In this document: positions 10,792 to 23,075 of the stretch, piece after piece
Numbering within the stretch: position 1 is the stretch's first letter
Layout of the letters: every line of letters starts with the position of its first letter
The notes under the pieces: model-generated
What the model saw: only the letters and a program-made list of their open reading frames with translations
Told to the model about the DNA's origin: nothing
Database searches by the model: none
Translations under genes and position numbers: made by a program
Source of the DNA: Platycnemis pennipes
Taxonomy: Eukaryota; Arthropoda; Insecta; Odonata; Platycnemididae
Assembly (NCBI GenBank): GCA_933228895.1
Contig: OW121849.1
Coordinates: 37,666,354-37,730,353 of the forward strand
Length of the DNA stretch: 64,000 nt
Reading direction: 5' to 3'

Positions 10792-11757
10792 TTATACATT
10801 GTAATGTATGATTCTCTATCTCTTCCTGCTCCTTAACTTACCTAAGTAGTGGGAAATTAACCCCGTGATGGAATCTTAAGCAAAAGAATTCTGCTTCAAG
10901 AGACTAGTTGTGTCCATTGAGACATTAAATCCGTCTCCCAAATCATCCTAAAATTCCGTATTTAAATTAATTGGAATCCAGTTTATAGCCGGAGAAATAT
11001 GAATCGAAATTTGATCTGAAACTAAAAATACGTTACATTATAATTTGTTCATGCATGCATGCATACATTTATTTTTAACTCACATAGCTCGTTGCTGATT
11101 GGAATGATAATCCACTCATTTTCCAATATGTTGTTGGGCACAATATGTTCATAGATTATATACAGAGATTAAAATCATTATTTTTTTACCATTAACAGTG
11201 AACTCCACAGAGCATTATCGTTACTAATTACACAGCTCATAATTGAGTAAACTATCAGGGTTTTATCGCACTCTTTATTGAGATTGAAACTCGAGTTTTG
11301 CTGGGAATGTCGGTGTGAAAAAGTACTAAAGGATGAGGGTATGGAAGGAGATGTGTATTGATAAGAACGAGAGTAACAGCAAAACCTGGGTGACACATGA
11401 AAACTTTAATAGAAATTAGGTAGTCTCGGGCGTCTCGGGTAACGAATCGTCAATTGCCAGAATTACCAGCTTGATTATATTGGTAACATGGTCAATAAAA
11501 TACCGCCAGGTTGTAGAAAGATTAGCCATTCAATTTTGAACGTATCATAAATATGACAACTATTGAATTGTTTCCACTACAGTACCTTGGTCGATCAAGC
11601 ACCAGTCTGATATTTTCAAGGTCACGGTTCAAATCCCACCTGGGGTATGGATATGGTGCCTTAACTTTCGTTTTCATGTAGGTGAAAATGTAATAAAACA
11701 TTAACGCCTGAATCATACAGAAACCAAATCCTAGTATTCATTGATTCATTGTTTTAC
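10792..11757. other. Spacer with a tRNA-like SINE head
   Basis: No gene seen. At about 11,575-11,650 the plus strand shows a box-B-like CACGGTTCAAATCCCACC with a preceding box-A-like part, most likely an old SINE head. A short CATG repeat lies at about 11,050-11,065. Confidence 0.4.
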
Positions 11758-11770
11758 ACTACTGTGATTT

Positions 11771-12051
11771 AAAAGTAAAAGAAATGGTTGGCGAGTTTAC
11801 GTTGTGGAAGTTATTTTTCATTATAAGAAAGAAAAAACTTAGTTCTTTTCCACAAATATATTTAAAACAAATCTACCGGTTTCGGCCTTCTCAGGCCATT
11901 CTGTATGGACAGGACATCTCAGGACAGGACATCTATGGACAGGAATTCTCAGGACACTGTAATCTTGAGAATGGCCTGAGAAGGCCGAAACCGGTTGATT
12001 TGTTTTAAATATATTTGTGGAAAAGAACTAAGTTTTTTCTTTCTTATAATG
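11771..12051. mobile_element. Inverted PLE-tail insertion with 13-bp target duplication
   Basis: The 281-bp insertion is flanked by perfect direct repeats ACTACTGTGATTT at 11,758-11,770 and 12,052-12,064. Within it, 85-bp arms (11,818-11,902 and 11,968-12,052) are inverted copies differing at one base. Each arm contains the PLE-type core TTGAGAAT, hairpin GGCC-loop-GGCC, then GAAAC. The spacer carries short tandem repeats of GGACAGGACATCT. It has no coding capacity and is a dead-on-arrival PLE derivative. Confidence 0.88.
11965..11991 (+). ncRNA. Hammerhead-like motif in PLE tail (mirrored near 11,879-11,905)
   Basis: TTGAGAAT, then GGCC-TGAGAA-GGCC, then GAAACCGG. The layout matches hammerhead stem II plus GAAA, but the CUGANGA strand is altered at the first position and near its end. 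The reverse-complement copy is in the left arm. Confidence 0.5.
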
Positions 12052-12069
12052 ACTACTGTGATTTGTTAT

Positions 12070-12770
12070 CTGTGGATCTGGATTCTTTCGCGTTCCCCAT
12101 TAATTCTTATTAGTACTTCTCCTTCCCTATATACGTCTTTATTTGGCCCATTTACTCGTATCCCATCTCTTCCTTGAGGCATGTATCCTTCTATTTTCTC
12201 TCCTTTGCGTTTTAGACAAATTAATTATGTCTCACTTATTCGATCATAATGTGCTTCGAATAGAAATATTTTATCCTGGGCTCTTCTGGATATTAACTAC
12301 TTCATTTTTACTTTTATTGTTAGGTATATTTACTCTTTAGCATCCGGCACCATCACTGAGTCTTGAGTACTTCAACCGATTATTTTTATCACCTATTCCG
12401 TCTGCCAATATCTCTGACGCATTTAGTGCCTAATCCCACACAAAGGTAATTACGTAATTCGCCTGTATATTTACCTTCATTCTCTGAACTACGTGGGGGT
12501 CTCTTCATAATTAATAAGGCCTTAATTTTAGCTGTTCTCTAGTCAAATATCTATCGTGCTGCTTCTGTTCCAATTGATATTGATCTCAAATTGGTGAAAG
12601 TGTGTCAAAGGTGTTAGTGTCTCAAATAGGTGAACGACTCCTCTTGTTCTAACTTCTCTACATGTATTGCAACATTTACCATCAATTAGTTTTTCCCGTA
12701 TATCATCACTTTAGTTCTATTACCATTGATTTTAATATACATATTTTTATAAGTCTGTTTCACCGTATGA
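12070..12770 (-). pseudogene. Highly decayed non-LTR reverse transcriptase fragment
   Basis: On the minus strand 12,770-12,540 one can read INGNRTKVMIYGKN and, further on, KLEQEESFTYL. These resemble the segment after the catalytic YADD motif of many non-LTR RTs (K..TKVM followed by LEQ..SFTYLG). The remainder towards 12,070 is riddled with stops and only tentatively part of the same element. No function is retained. Confidence 0.45.
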
Positions 12771-12771
12771 G

Positions 12772-15700
12772 GTTAGGCTAGGTGGTCATTTCAATCTTCA
12801 GCCAAGGGTTGAACGTCATATTCGGAGTGGGGACTGTTTGCTAATAACTACAATTCTGGTGTTCTAATCAGTGAAAAAATGTTGAAAACATAAATGGAGG
12901 GAGAAAAAGAAGACATTTTCTACCCGAGGAAGGGTGTTTGAATGGGTAGGGAGCGATATCTTCCGCTCTCTGGCACGGAAATACGTCTCAGGAAGGTAGC
13001 CTCGGTATCCGGGAATTCTCTAAGGAGTTTCCCGTCGCCTCTCTGGTTTCCTGGGCTGGGTTCTAGGTTCCTCTCAGTCAGATGTGGGGAGAGAAAGAGA
13101 GAGAGATTAGGAATATCGCAGTCGGTTCGGGGTGCGGGGAGCATATCCCAATCCGGTCCACGAGGAGGATTTAAATGGAGCTTAAGAAAGTAATGGGGCT
13201 GAAGAGGGAGAGGGAGGGGAGGAGGCTTGCGAGACAAGATGAGCCGTGGACTTCGGACGTGGGTGGGGATAGGTAATAGGGGTCTGCTTCGTCTGGGGGA
13301 TTTTTTTCTCTTTCCATTACGATCTCCTTTTTTCTGAAACGAGTAAGACGACGGAGGGATTTTGCCCGCTTTGTAAAATACAGGAATTTCCCGGATCTAT
13401 ATGGTGAACTTATTTTTTTGGGCTGTAAAGAAGCAAAGAATAGACAGTACGGATGTAACTCAGTTATATCCCAACGAAAATGGGATAATTAAGGAGCACG
13501 GAAGCATATTTTTACGAGGATACTTATATGTGGCCACAAATATTGGGACTTAGGCTGATGGGACAATCTTCAGCTGACCTTTTAGGTAGAAATGTTCTCC
13601 TAATATGTTGTAAATGTTTTGAAAACTCCAAATAATTTTTGTAGGTTAAATCATCAAGATCATCAGAGACAGATATATTAAAACTCGTCTTTTATGTATA
13701 CAATACGGAATAGTAATAGATTTGAAAAAAAGTTCCAGGAGTAAAAAAGGATAGGTGTAATACATTATTGCATGTTTTTGCTAGCCTACCTGAGAAAAAT
13801 TGCAAATAATTTAATTTTATTGTATGAGAGGGAAGTGACTTCAAATTAATACATGTAAAAATGTGGTGTATGTTCTACAGATTGATGGATATTTATTTGT
13901 AGCCGTATTATACGTACGTATTGTTGTAATTTTATGTACTTAAGTTGAAACTAAAAAAATAGCTACCTAAAATCAAAACGCTTTTTTTCTTAATATTAGG
14001 GATAACCCACTTTCAGGGGCTTTCAGGGTATTTATGCATGAATATGTAGATGCACTGCGATTGGATGTGGTGTGGAATTTAATAGCATGCTTTGATCAGT
14101 CGCATTTTACCCATCGAAATCAACACCTGGTCACAAAAAAGGGAATGCATGGATATTTTTTATGGTGCTCGGAAATTCAGAAATATTACGGGGATGCAAT
14201 TATCCCTCTAATCCTCCTTTATGTCACCCCCGGGGGAGGGGAAGGGGAGTGCTTGGTTAAGGCAGATGTACGAGTCCGTTGCGACCCCCTCGCGTTATAT
14301 GCACCCGAAACACACAAAATCAGTTCCGTAATTTATGCATTTGGAAGTGCGTGGATTGCATTCGTTCTTTCGTCGGGGGAGGAAAAAAAATCCGGAATAT
14401 ACTTTTTACAGTGCTGTGGGGGGAACGTGTGCTTCACGGTGCATTAGTTTTCAGTACGCTGTGAACGAAGCTACGCGAAGGTCCGCAGGGATGTGATAAA
14501 TCCATCGACGTTGGGCGCATAAGCACGCCGCGGTTCATGATTAGGTATTGCGCGAGCAGCATAATTCATTCGCTCCCGTTTTTAATAAACTGCTATCGTG
14601 AAAATCCACGTACGTTCAACCTCTATGATTCATGATTTTCATTAATCCGGGAAAAAAATGGGAAGGCCCGGCCATATTTCGTTGGCATCACTTTACTTAC
14701 TGCCTCTGCAGTCCTTGTTACTCGAGAAGATTACCACAGAGACCGTTGACTGAAAATTTAGTCTCAATAGAAGGGAAGCCCTTCATACTCTCACAAAGAT
14801 GGTAGTCTTCTGAACTTTGTCTTATTGTTATAGGTTACCTACTCTACAGACTAATATTCCCAAATTCCTGAATTTTAACAGATCTTTTTTCTTCCTTTAG
14901 CATCTTCTTCAGGTTCTTACTAAAGTTCACACTTTCCAGTTCTATCATTCTGCCAAATCATAGATCACATTATAATTTTGGATAGACAACTAATAAACAC
15001 AGCTGGTTTTGCTAATAGGGTCTGGGAGGCATTAGCTGTTGGTAGGTATTTTTCAGGAACGTAAAAAGAGTGTAGAAAAAACCGGCATCGGAGCCTACAC
15101 TCTACGAAACGTGTTCCTGGTTTAACGTTTAATGTAGGATGGACGAACTTAAATTTGAAATATTCCCCATTCGGCGTTAATTGGGTGATTCCGCTGTAAA
15201 ATCTTCTTCTGTTCCTGTATTTTGTACCCGGAACTTCGTATTCGAAGCCAAGCCAAAACTTTATCAAATACCATAACACGATCCCCATCATCGTTGCCGG
15301 TTTATATAGCATCTAAGTTCTAAGGTCTTGCTGACTCGCAAATATATTCCTGTAAAATTAATATACTTCTCGAAATGAGTACGAGGCGAATTTGAAGTTA
15401 TTCTAACAAATCATTGAACTTAGACACCGATTTATTACACCTTAGCATCTGTTTACAGCAGGGAGATGTAGAATGCATACTTGTTGCATCCTTCATATTA
15501 TTTACAATTCATATTGCTTACACCAGTCATAAATCAGCAGTGCATGTCTCTCACTATTTCTACATTCTACTTTTTCAACAAAAACTTTCTACTTGCTTTT
15601 TCCTTACATCTTCAATTTTTCCCTTAATTTATTCATTATATCAATCTCATTACCTTCATCCTGCTCTTAGTAACTCCTCATTAAATTTCCTTCCCCAGTC

Positions 15701-16375
15701 CGAGGACGAGTTTGGTATCAATATTTTTCAATATTGGTTAAATTTTCTCGATTTCGTAGAAAATTGTCTTTCCCAATTGCATCTTCATCCAAATCTAATG
15801 AGTAACTTGATAGCATTCTTGAAAACCACCGTGTGGTAGATGGCGAATTGTCACCGAACTTAAATGTTCACTAAATAATAAGTTATTGAGTGATGAGATA
15901 AAACTTGGTGTCGGGTATGCACTAGTCACATCCTCATATACTATAACTAGTTACTGCGCAGTTGTATGCTTTAAAGCAGTGCTTTAGATCTTTTTAAGCT
16001 CACGTTAGTGTATTTTACTTCAAACAATTTGCGTTAAAATGCGTTGATGGAGCTATATTCTTCGTTTGTTGTTAAAAACTTGTCCTCAAACATTGCACCG
16101 TCTATCCGGGTATAATGATTATTTGCTACTACTACGTTACACTATAAAAAATCGGATTGTAATCTCTGAGCAGTATTTTTTTACTTTAAATAAATCAACT
16201 ATGAAAATACCGACAAATAATGATCTTAGACGATCACAAAAATGAAGGGTTACCATGTTACCATGACATCTGAACCGTTCTTGGCACAATGATGGAAATC
16301 ATTTTCGTGTCACACGCCATTAAGTCACTCGGTCCAGCGGATCCTTCCAGCCGGCCGAGGATCAAGTTACGTGAC
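12772..16375. other. Unassigned spacer
   Basis: No gene recognised. A short purine-rich patch lies at about 13,080-13,230. A 137-codon frame at 14,034-14,447 and a 115-codon minus-strand frame at 14,965-15,312 have no domain I recognise and no homologue in the window, so I treat them as chance frames. Confidence 0.4.
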
Positions 16376-16379
16376 GAAA

Positions 16380-16670
16380 TGATTCCGGCGGAGAGGGGGG
16401 TAGTCCTTCACACGCAGGTACGTGCAGAGGCGTCGGGGGTTGAGGGTGAAGTGAAGACGAGGGGTAGCGGGGCTGTGCGGGAAGGTGTTGCAGGACTACG
16501 AGGACCGAAGGGATGAAGAAGGAGAACCGGCCAAAGGGGAGAGAGGGGTTGTAGGTACGGCGTAAAGGAGCAGAGGTTTAGCGAAGTCAGGAGGGAGGGC
16601 GTGATGAGAATACTGATTCGGTTTAACGGAGTGCTTCGAGGGGGGGTGGGGGGTGGATAGGATGTGGAGG
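16380..16670. repeat. Purine-rich (G/A) tract
   Basis: G+A-rich plus strand with repeated GAGGGG, GGAGGG and GGGGGGTGGGGGG motifs. It belongs to the same compositional class as the other purine tracts in the window. Confidence 0.65.
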
Positions 16671-19383
16671 ATGGCTTAAAGTAAATTGAAAGTCATTTGG
16701 AATAAAATTTAGCGAGGCCAGCGGATTGCTGAATGCACGGCAAAGCGAGTTAAGTGCAAATTAGCGAGTGCAATAATGTTCCTCGAAGTTTTTGAATCAT
16801 GCTGTGCGCTTAATGTTTCCGCGACCAGATTTAATGAAAGGCACAAAGAAAAGGGGTAAAAGAAATTACGAGTGCGATTAAGGGAGGTCGTAAAAAAATA
16901 CGGTGGGGCATGTCCCGGGGACACCTTCTGGCGGGAGAGGGACGGACGGTTTTTTTACGGCACCTGAGGACGCCGGGCAATACTTAAGTATTCGAAATCG
17001 ACGATTTTGAGGAACGCACGACTCGACTGAAAATGAGCCTTCATTTCTCTGGAGTCGGACACTGGGTTTTTAATTAAAAAAATGACCTGAATCGGGGGGA
17101 AATGATGCATCTGGGTGCATTGTTAGTAACTGCTACTGAAACCCGTAAGGAAGCTTAATTTCCTGAAAGAAATTGAAATGCCAAAAGAATGCGCTACATT
17201 TTCACGAGCAAGTGACAGAGAACAATGACGAACAGTGCTCGTTTGAGCGCAGTAGGATACCTCATTTCCGTATTTTAAGATGCTGATCACCCGCGAATGA
17301 AATGGATTTGTCTTTTGGATGAAATTACTCAAGTTCTATACAATTCAGAGATGGGATCAAAAATATTTCCAGGGCGTTCATTATATTGAAGCAAAATACA
17401 AGTTGCTGCTCACTAGTCATCGTCGTAGATTATGACAATACATTATGACTTCAAAGTCAGGCATAACGAAGATAATATTTCGTCCACGTGACTCCACCAC
17501 ATTAATCCAGGGATTGAATTTAGAGTTTTTTGACTTGGCGGCGATTTGCCTAGTTAAAGAGTTTAGGGTTGTGTCGGGACTCCTCCAGTCGTAAAAGTAA
17601 GACTTGAGGTGAGAAAATGCCATGACGATATTGCACCGTCTAGCCTATACTTAAGTCCGAGAGAAGTAAGTCATCCACGCTTGCGTATTTCTTATAATTA
17701 ATACCATGGTCACGCTGCACTGCATGTGCATCGAGAATGGCGAGATATCTACAATGTGGAAATTAAGCAGTAGAAGGAAAAATGAAAACGTAGTGATTTT
17801 TTTGTTTTCCAGCCACTGTCAGGTTCGGAAAACGTGGGGAAGAAGAAGGATAGAGATAGGCCAACTAACCTTTTACTGTATCATTTTTGGTAACTAGATA
17901 TTTATGGGAAACCAGAGACCGTACAGGGAAAAAGAGCCGTTGGGAAAATGTGAATTTCACTATCAGTTCGTTTTAGTACTTGGGGACGTCTTACCTCGTC
18001 AATTAGGTCTGGATTGGGTGAACAGTATGGCATTTGATTTTTCCTACTTTCCCTAAATGTTGAACAAAGCAAGTCAAAGTAAAAGATGCTTGCTTTCAGG
18101 ATACTAGGCTATCGTAACGTAAGAAATCTCAATCAATCGAAATTATTGTAGGAAGATTCCTTTTTTAAGATTGATTACTGCTTTCTCCAAAGCGACATAA
18201 TCAAATACAATAAAGTAAATGTTCAGCATGGATCATTTTATTTTGTATTTATTGTATGTTAGGTAGCGTAGAAGAGTACAATGAAAGACACTTGGCCCCT
18301 TGGCTGTGTTGACTTGAGGTGTTAGTTGGAATTATTTTTTAGGGTTGATACAGAAGAGATATCCAGGGTGATGACATTTTAACCTTGTTATGGGTGATAT
18401 AAATGAAAGTCTCATTATTAAGGGAACACTATTGAAGAGCCTATCATGAATTGTTCAAGTTTGAAATAAATTGAATTTTTTTTACTAAATAGGGGAATTA
18501 TGTTGTTCTTAAATAGTACAGATAGTGTTCTTTCATTTGGTATGCGAGTTCAATTGTTCTGGCAATGCATGCTTCAGTGACTGAAGTGTAATCCTAGGGT
18601 GGATTAAAAAAATTCTCCTTCATGAGCCCCATATTCCGGTGCATGGATTGAGGCAAAATAAATTTAACTTTGTAACAAAGAAAAATAATCACATATTTTA
18701 CTAGACGAATTATAAATGCATGCATTAGTTGGTGGCTTGCGTTGAAATTCCACATTTCCTCAGTATTGGAATAGGGTTTGGATTCAAGTTAAAACAAGTG
18801 GATCGGATGAGATGAGAAGGACGGAGCACGAATTACCTGTTGAGAACCGCTGTATGCGCTTTGGAGATGCTAAAATATGTATTTGACTTGTGCCCTCAGT
18901 GAGAGGGAAGGGTGCGAGGAGTTGAGGAGGGTCCTTCGTGTGGGGGATGGCAAATGAGATACTGGCCAATTGGACGAATCGTACAATACGGAATTTAAAT
19001 CGGCACGGTTGAAATATTCATCTTTGAAAAAATAAGTTTGCCCGCATAATAGCCAAATTACTTAGGTGGACCGGAAATTCGGTGATTTTCAGGGGCCATG
19101 ACTTGTATCTGGGCATTATCTCAGTGTTGATGTTAAAAATATTTTGCGAACCCCAACTTACTATGGCAGACTGGACCATAATCACAAAATTAGAGAAATT
19201 GATTGCCGAACTGATAGATTCAAAATGTCCTTTTTCCCTCGCACAATTAGAGATACGCATAACGGTAAATATGTCCAATCGGAGAGTTGCTATGGATAGC
19301 ATTGGTAGCTGCATGTTGGTATGAGTTCTTAAAGCTAACCCTAAAACAGAATGTTTTTGCATGTTTGCTTTGCAATTTCTATC
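16671..19383. other. Unassigned AT-rich spacer
   Basis: Nothing gene-like seen. Stops are frequent in all frames and no repeat family recognised elsewhere in the window appears here. Confidence 0.4.
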
Positions 19384-19541
19384 TTTTTTATGCATGATAT
19401 GCACTATTCCTTTTTTATGCATGATATGCACTATTCCTTTTTTATGCATGATATGCACTATTCCTTTTTTATGCATGATATGCACTATTCCTTTTTTATG
19501 CATGATATGCACTATTCCTTTTTTATCCATGATATGTAGTG
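19384..19541. repeat. 27-bp minisatellite
   Basis: Five identical 27-base units (19,384-19,518), each beginning with TTTTTTATGCATGATATG, are followed by a diverged partial sixth. Because 27 is divisible by three and the unit lacks stops in several frames, open frames with 9-residue repeats appear on both strands (for example MHKKGIVHI). These are artefacts. Perfect identity implies recent expansion. Confidence 0.95.
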
Positions 19542-19554
19542 CATGTTTCGTAAG

Positions 19555-19625
19555 AAATCACCCCCTCCCACACACCTTTGTGGTGGCTTGCAGGGTATTA
19601 TGTAAATGTAGATAGATGTAAATTT
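19555..19625. repeat. Dispersed repeat tail (copy 1)
   Basis: The segment CCACACACC..TGTGGTGGCTTGCAG followed by ATGTAAATGTAGAT resembles 40,100-40,162. It looks like the 3' tail of a retroelement family I cannot name. Confidence 0.5.
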
Positions 19626-20253
19626 AATTTCCTCTTTCTACTAGATATATTTTCGAAATTTTGATTATTCATAATAGCATTAGAAGCATTAAGTTTGATG
19701 GTACCTACCCGAACAGCTGAGGTTACACGTTACATCATGCTGTCTAATCTAACTTAACACTAAGCGTAATCCTAAGACAAACTAAGCGTCCATGCCCAAA
19801 TGGAAATTTGAACCCGCGAACTTTGGTTTTCCAAGACGACACGTTACGGATCTGATTATTGCGGCCGGCACATCCAGCATAGGGTCAGTTTGTTTTGATT
19901 CATCTTTCGCAGTGAGGAATCATCATGTTTGTTGGCTGGAGTGGTGCAAATAATTTCTAAGAAATGATTTTCTGTTGAGAAGTATACTTTGGATTCTTTC
20001 AGCACCGTTGTCTGATCATTAATCTTTTGTACCATATGCACAAGAAATAACAATGATGGTGATTATACTTGGCCCTTTTTTGTTCATAGTTATTTTTCTA
20101 ATATATTAATTATTAATTACATGAAAAGAAACGTGTTTATACTGGGATTGTTGCTATAAAGTTTTATTCACTTCAGTTACTCCATTTAAGCAAATATTGT
20201 TTTTGCTCTGAGCTTGTGTATACGTTCATTCAATATACATGTAATAGATTAAG
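19626..20253. other. Unassigned spacer
   Basis: No gene. A box-B-like sequence on the minus strand (reverse complement of TTTGAACCCGCGAA, about 19,808) may be an old SINE head. Confidence 0.35.
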
Positions 20254-20265
20254 TTAGATTACAGA

Positions 20266-20626
20266 CGAAATCAACAGTGTCAGGCGAGATTTGGTGGAAC
20301 AGCACCTTGGAGAAATGGGAGATGCTCAAGAGGAAAAAGAAGAATTTGACGCTACTGAACTACATTGGATTTGACTGTCACTCACCAATCCTGTCCCTAT
20401 CCCACCAATAATCCTGTCCCCGCTCGGTAACCTCCACATTCCCCCCCCCTCCCCCTCCATTGCATTGTTTTACTCCCCCTCCGTTTTCTCTATGTATATA
20501 TACGCCTCAAATTTCGTGTTTTTTCAGACCTGATGATGACGCGTTAGCGTTGAAACACGTGTAGTCTAATTTTGCATTAAATTGTGGACAATACCACATC
20601 TTAAGAAGGTTTTGTACTTCATTTAT
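20266..20626 (+). mobile_element. Internally deleted PLE derivative with 12-bp target duplication
   Basis: The insertion is flanked by perfect direct repeats TTAGATTACAGA (20,254-20,265 and 20,627-20,638). It opens with TCAGGCGAGATTTGGTGGAA (also found at about 31,876). A short open stretch EKWEMLKRKKKNLTLLNYIG follows, then pyrimidine-rich sequence, a hammerhead-like core and an AT-rich tail. The lack of an RT implies deletion or truncation. Assignment to PLEs rests on the ribozyme-like core and variable-length duplication. Confidence 0.75.
20531..20558 (+). ncRNA. Hammerhead ribozyme core, best match in window
   Basis: CTGATGA is followed by a T, then hairpin GACGC-GTTA-GCGTT (one G-U pair), then GAAAC. 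Both invariant core strands of the hammerhead (CUGAUGA and GAAA) are intact. ACACGTGT follows and could form a self-complementary stem. PLE terminal repeats are known to carry minimal hammerheads, so this is likely the functional ancestor form of the decayed motifs at 2.85, 3.2 and 11.97 kb. Confidence 0.68.
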
Positions 20627-20638
20627 TTAGATTACAGA

Positions 20639-23075
20639 ATAGCCATTCATTCCATTTTTAATTTCAAAATATTAATTTTTATATTTACATGGGCAGTTTT
20701 TTCCTTAAAACGTTTATGCATGCTTCTACAAATTGTATTGTTTTACATGACGTTTACTTATAATGAAGATACTTTGTTACCCATGTTAATGCTAGTGATA
20801 ATAATTTGTTAGAAACTAATTTATGACATGAATGTGGGCTCTTTATATTTCATATTAAATTGCTACTTTTTCTCGTATTTGAACTTTTTTATACTTGGTT
20901 TGCGGTTATGACGAAAACTCTCTTTAGTGAGACCTCATTCAATTGGTTTTTATCCTATTCATCCAGGCTCATGCTCGGGGAAACGCATTTATGCGTTTAT
21001 TTTTCTTCGAGTTGGACTCATGTCCCCAGTATAACGCCCTCTGGTACGAAATTTTCTCTTCACACTTCGGAGGGGGGGGTTCCATATTTTCGTTGTGACC
21101 ACATTTAGAAGAGAATAATGCTTTGGTGTCCGTGTACACTAACATCGACGAGACGTACGACTTTTTAGGGGGAAAAAAGTCCATTTGTGACGTTGGAGTA
21201 GAATTAACCCTCTCCATGACTCGGGATCGGAAGCGAAAAGGTGAATTTATAGTGTCCGAAACGTGTGTGAAGGAAAAGGAGAAAGAATTAGAAAGGCGGC
21301 GTTACTCGGTGCTTCGGCCCATGAATGTCTAATGTATCGACTTTTAGAAATTGAGAAGTAGAGCTCGGAACTTGGATCTGAAAGAGTTAAAGGGTCGCGA
21401 GTGTGAAGGGTTGAAAGGGTAAACGGGAGAGGAAATGGAGGGATGGAAGGCAGCGTAGTAGAGTTGGATGGATGTGAAGCTTTTGGTAAGACTTCCTGAT
21501 AGCCAAAAATTGCAAGCTGTTACTAGCAGCAAATATATTTCGATGAGGACTTTTTACGTAGAATATATATATGCACTTTGGTTTCGTGTGAGAAAGGAAG
21601 TTTTATGCCCCCGAATTACGAATGTGTATTTTCCTCCGTGTATGCGTCACCTCTTTTCTTCCTCTTCCGCCTGTTACAGATATTGAGGCCATCCATAAAC
21701 CTCCACCAATGGGTTTTTCCTTTTATGCGGTAGTGTACATTTCCCAAATTCCTATAAACATAAAGCAGTGTGCGTTTTTATGTTCGTGTTCATGAGAATA
21801 CCGTCTTAGGCTAATGGACGGATAAGGGTATTCATGTAGGGATATAGACACATTCATCATACACACACTATTTGCATGGTAAAACCTAGCAGGTTGTTAC
21901 TAATGGTACAACACGCAATGATACGAGTGTCTTTATTCAGTGCAAACTGGTAAGTTTCCAATGCACTCTCATTGTGACCCTCCCACCTAACACTTTGATG
22001 CTAATGCTCATGTGCTTTAACTTAGAAGCTTTTACCCACTAATTTTTCTTAAAAGTTCATATTAGTTATATTAGTTCGTAATGAAGGTGTTTTAAATGAT
22101 GTAACCTGGGATTAGTGAGGTTGATTGAGAGAGATGGAGAAAAGGAAGAAACAAAATATTCGAGTGTGGGAGAAGGATGAAGAAAAAGATGGGAATTTTC
22201 GACAGATTAGATGTAGTATATTATCAAAAAATGAAAATGTTGGGGAGTACTTGACCGAATGACATTCGTGGCGGGATAAAAATAGTAACTAATAAACATA
22301 ACCACATAAAAAATAATTGTACAGCTTGCTCCACGCAACACCTCATATCTCTTTCGCATCGGGGAACTCTCCACTCAGTTTTCGACTTGTCCTGATGGAA
22401 TACGAAAGATACTGGAATGGATACGACGGGCTAGACACTAGGGCGACAAGTAGATATTTTTTCCAACAATCCTGATCATCTAAGCCGAGTCTTTGCTGTT
22501 CTGAAGAAAACTAACCCTTTTTCGACTAATATAATATGGCTAATATTTTATGCATGTTGTTTTTGCTATTTACCTTACAAATCGGACACATTGTCAAAAT
22601 TTGTAACATGCAATTAGGTTGTATGAGATGCTAATAATCCTCGTTATCGATGCATATATTAAATCTAAACCAACCTATCTACCGATATAGGGGAACTCTA
22701 TCTTGTGCCACTGAACCCTAAGACCTTTTAGCCACTCCCACGACCCATCCTCCATTTCCGACTTTTGGAAGCTCATCTCTTCACACACTCTAGCAGAGGC
22801 CGTAATGGAAGGGGCTGTTTTTTTATTTTATTTTCATCATTAAGAATAAGTGGGTAATAAAATATACGGTGGACTTTTTGGAATCCAATGTCGGGTAGAG
22901 GCGGCCTTCGTAGCCTGTTCGGTAGTGTGTTGGCCAGGAGACTTATAGGTAAGGCGGTCAAATCTGTCTTTGGAAATGGATGTCATATAGCCTTATCATT
23001 AAGGTAGACTGGGAAAAAAATCACCAACTGAATTGCAAAAAGGCATAGTTTTTCGTCCCAATCGATAAATCTCAG
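20639..23075. other. Unassigned spacer
   Basis: No gene recognised. A weak tRNA-like head may lie at about 22,895-22,985 (TTCGGTAGTGTGTTGGCCAG then GCGGTCAAATCTG). Confidence 0.4.

Noticed and set aside
14034..14447. 137-codon plus-strand frame as a host gene
   Set aside because: There is no known domain, no repeated family and no clear splice or regulatory context. Its length is within chance for this window.
19018..19530. 170-codon frame with nine-residue repeats
   Set aside because: The repeats are the 27-bp minisatellite, which is open on both strands. The remainder has no domain.
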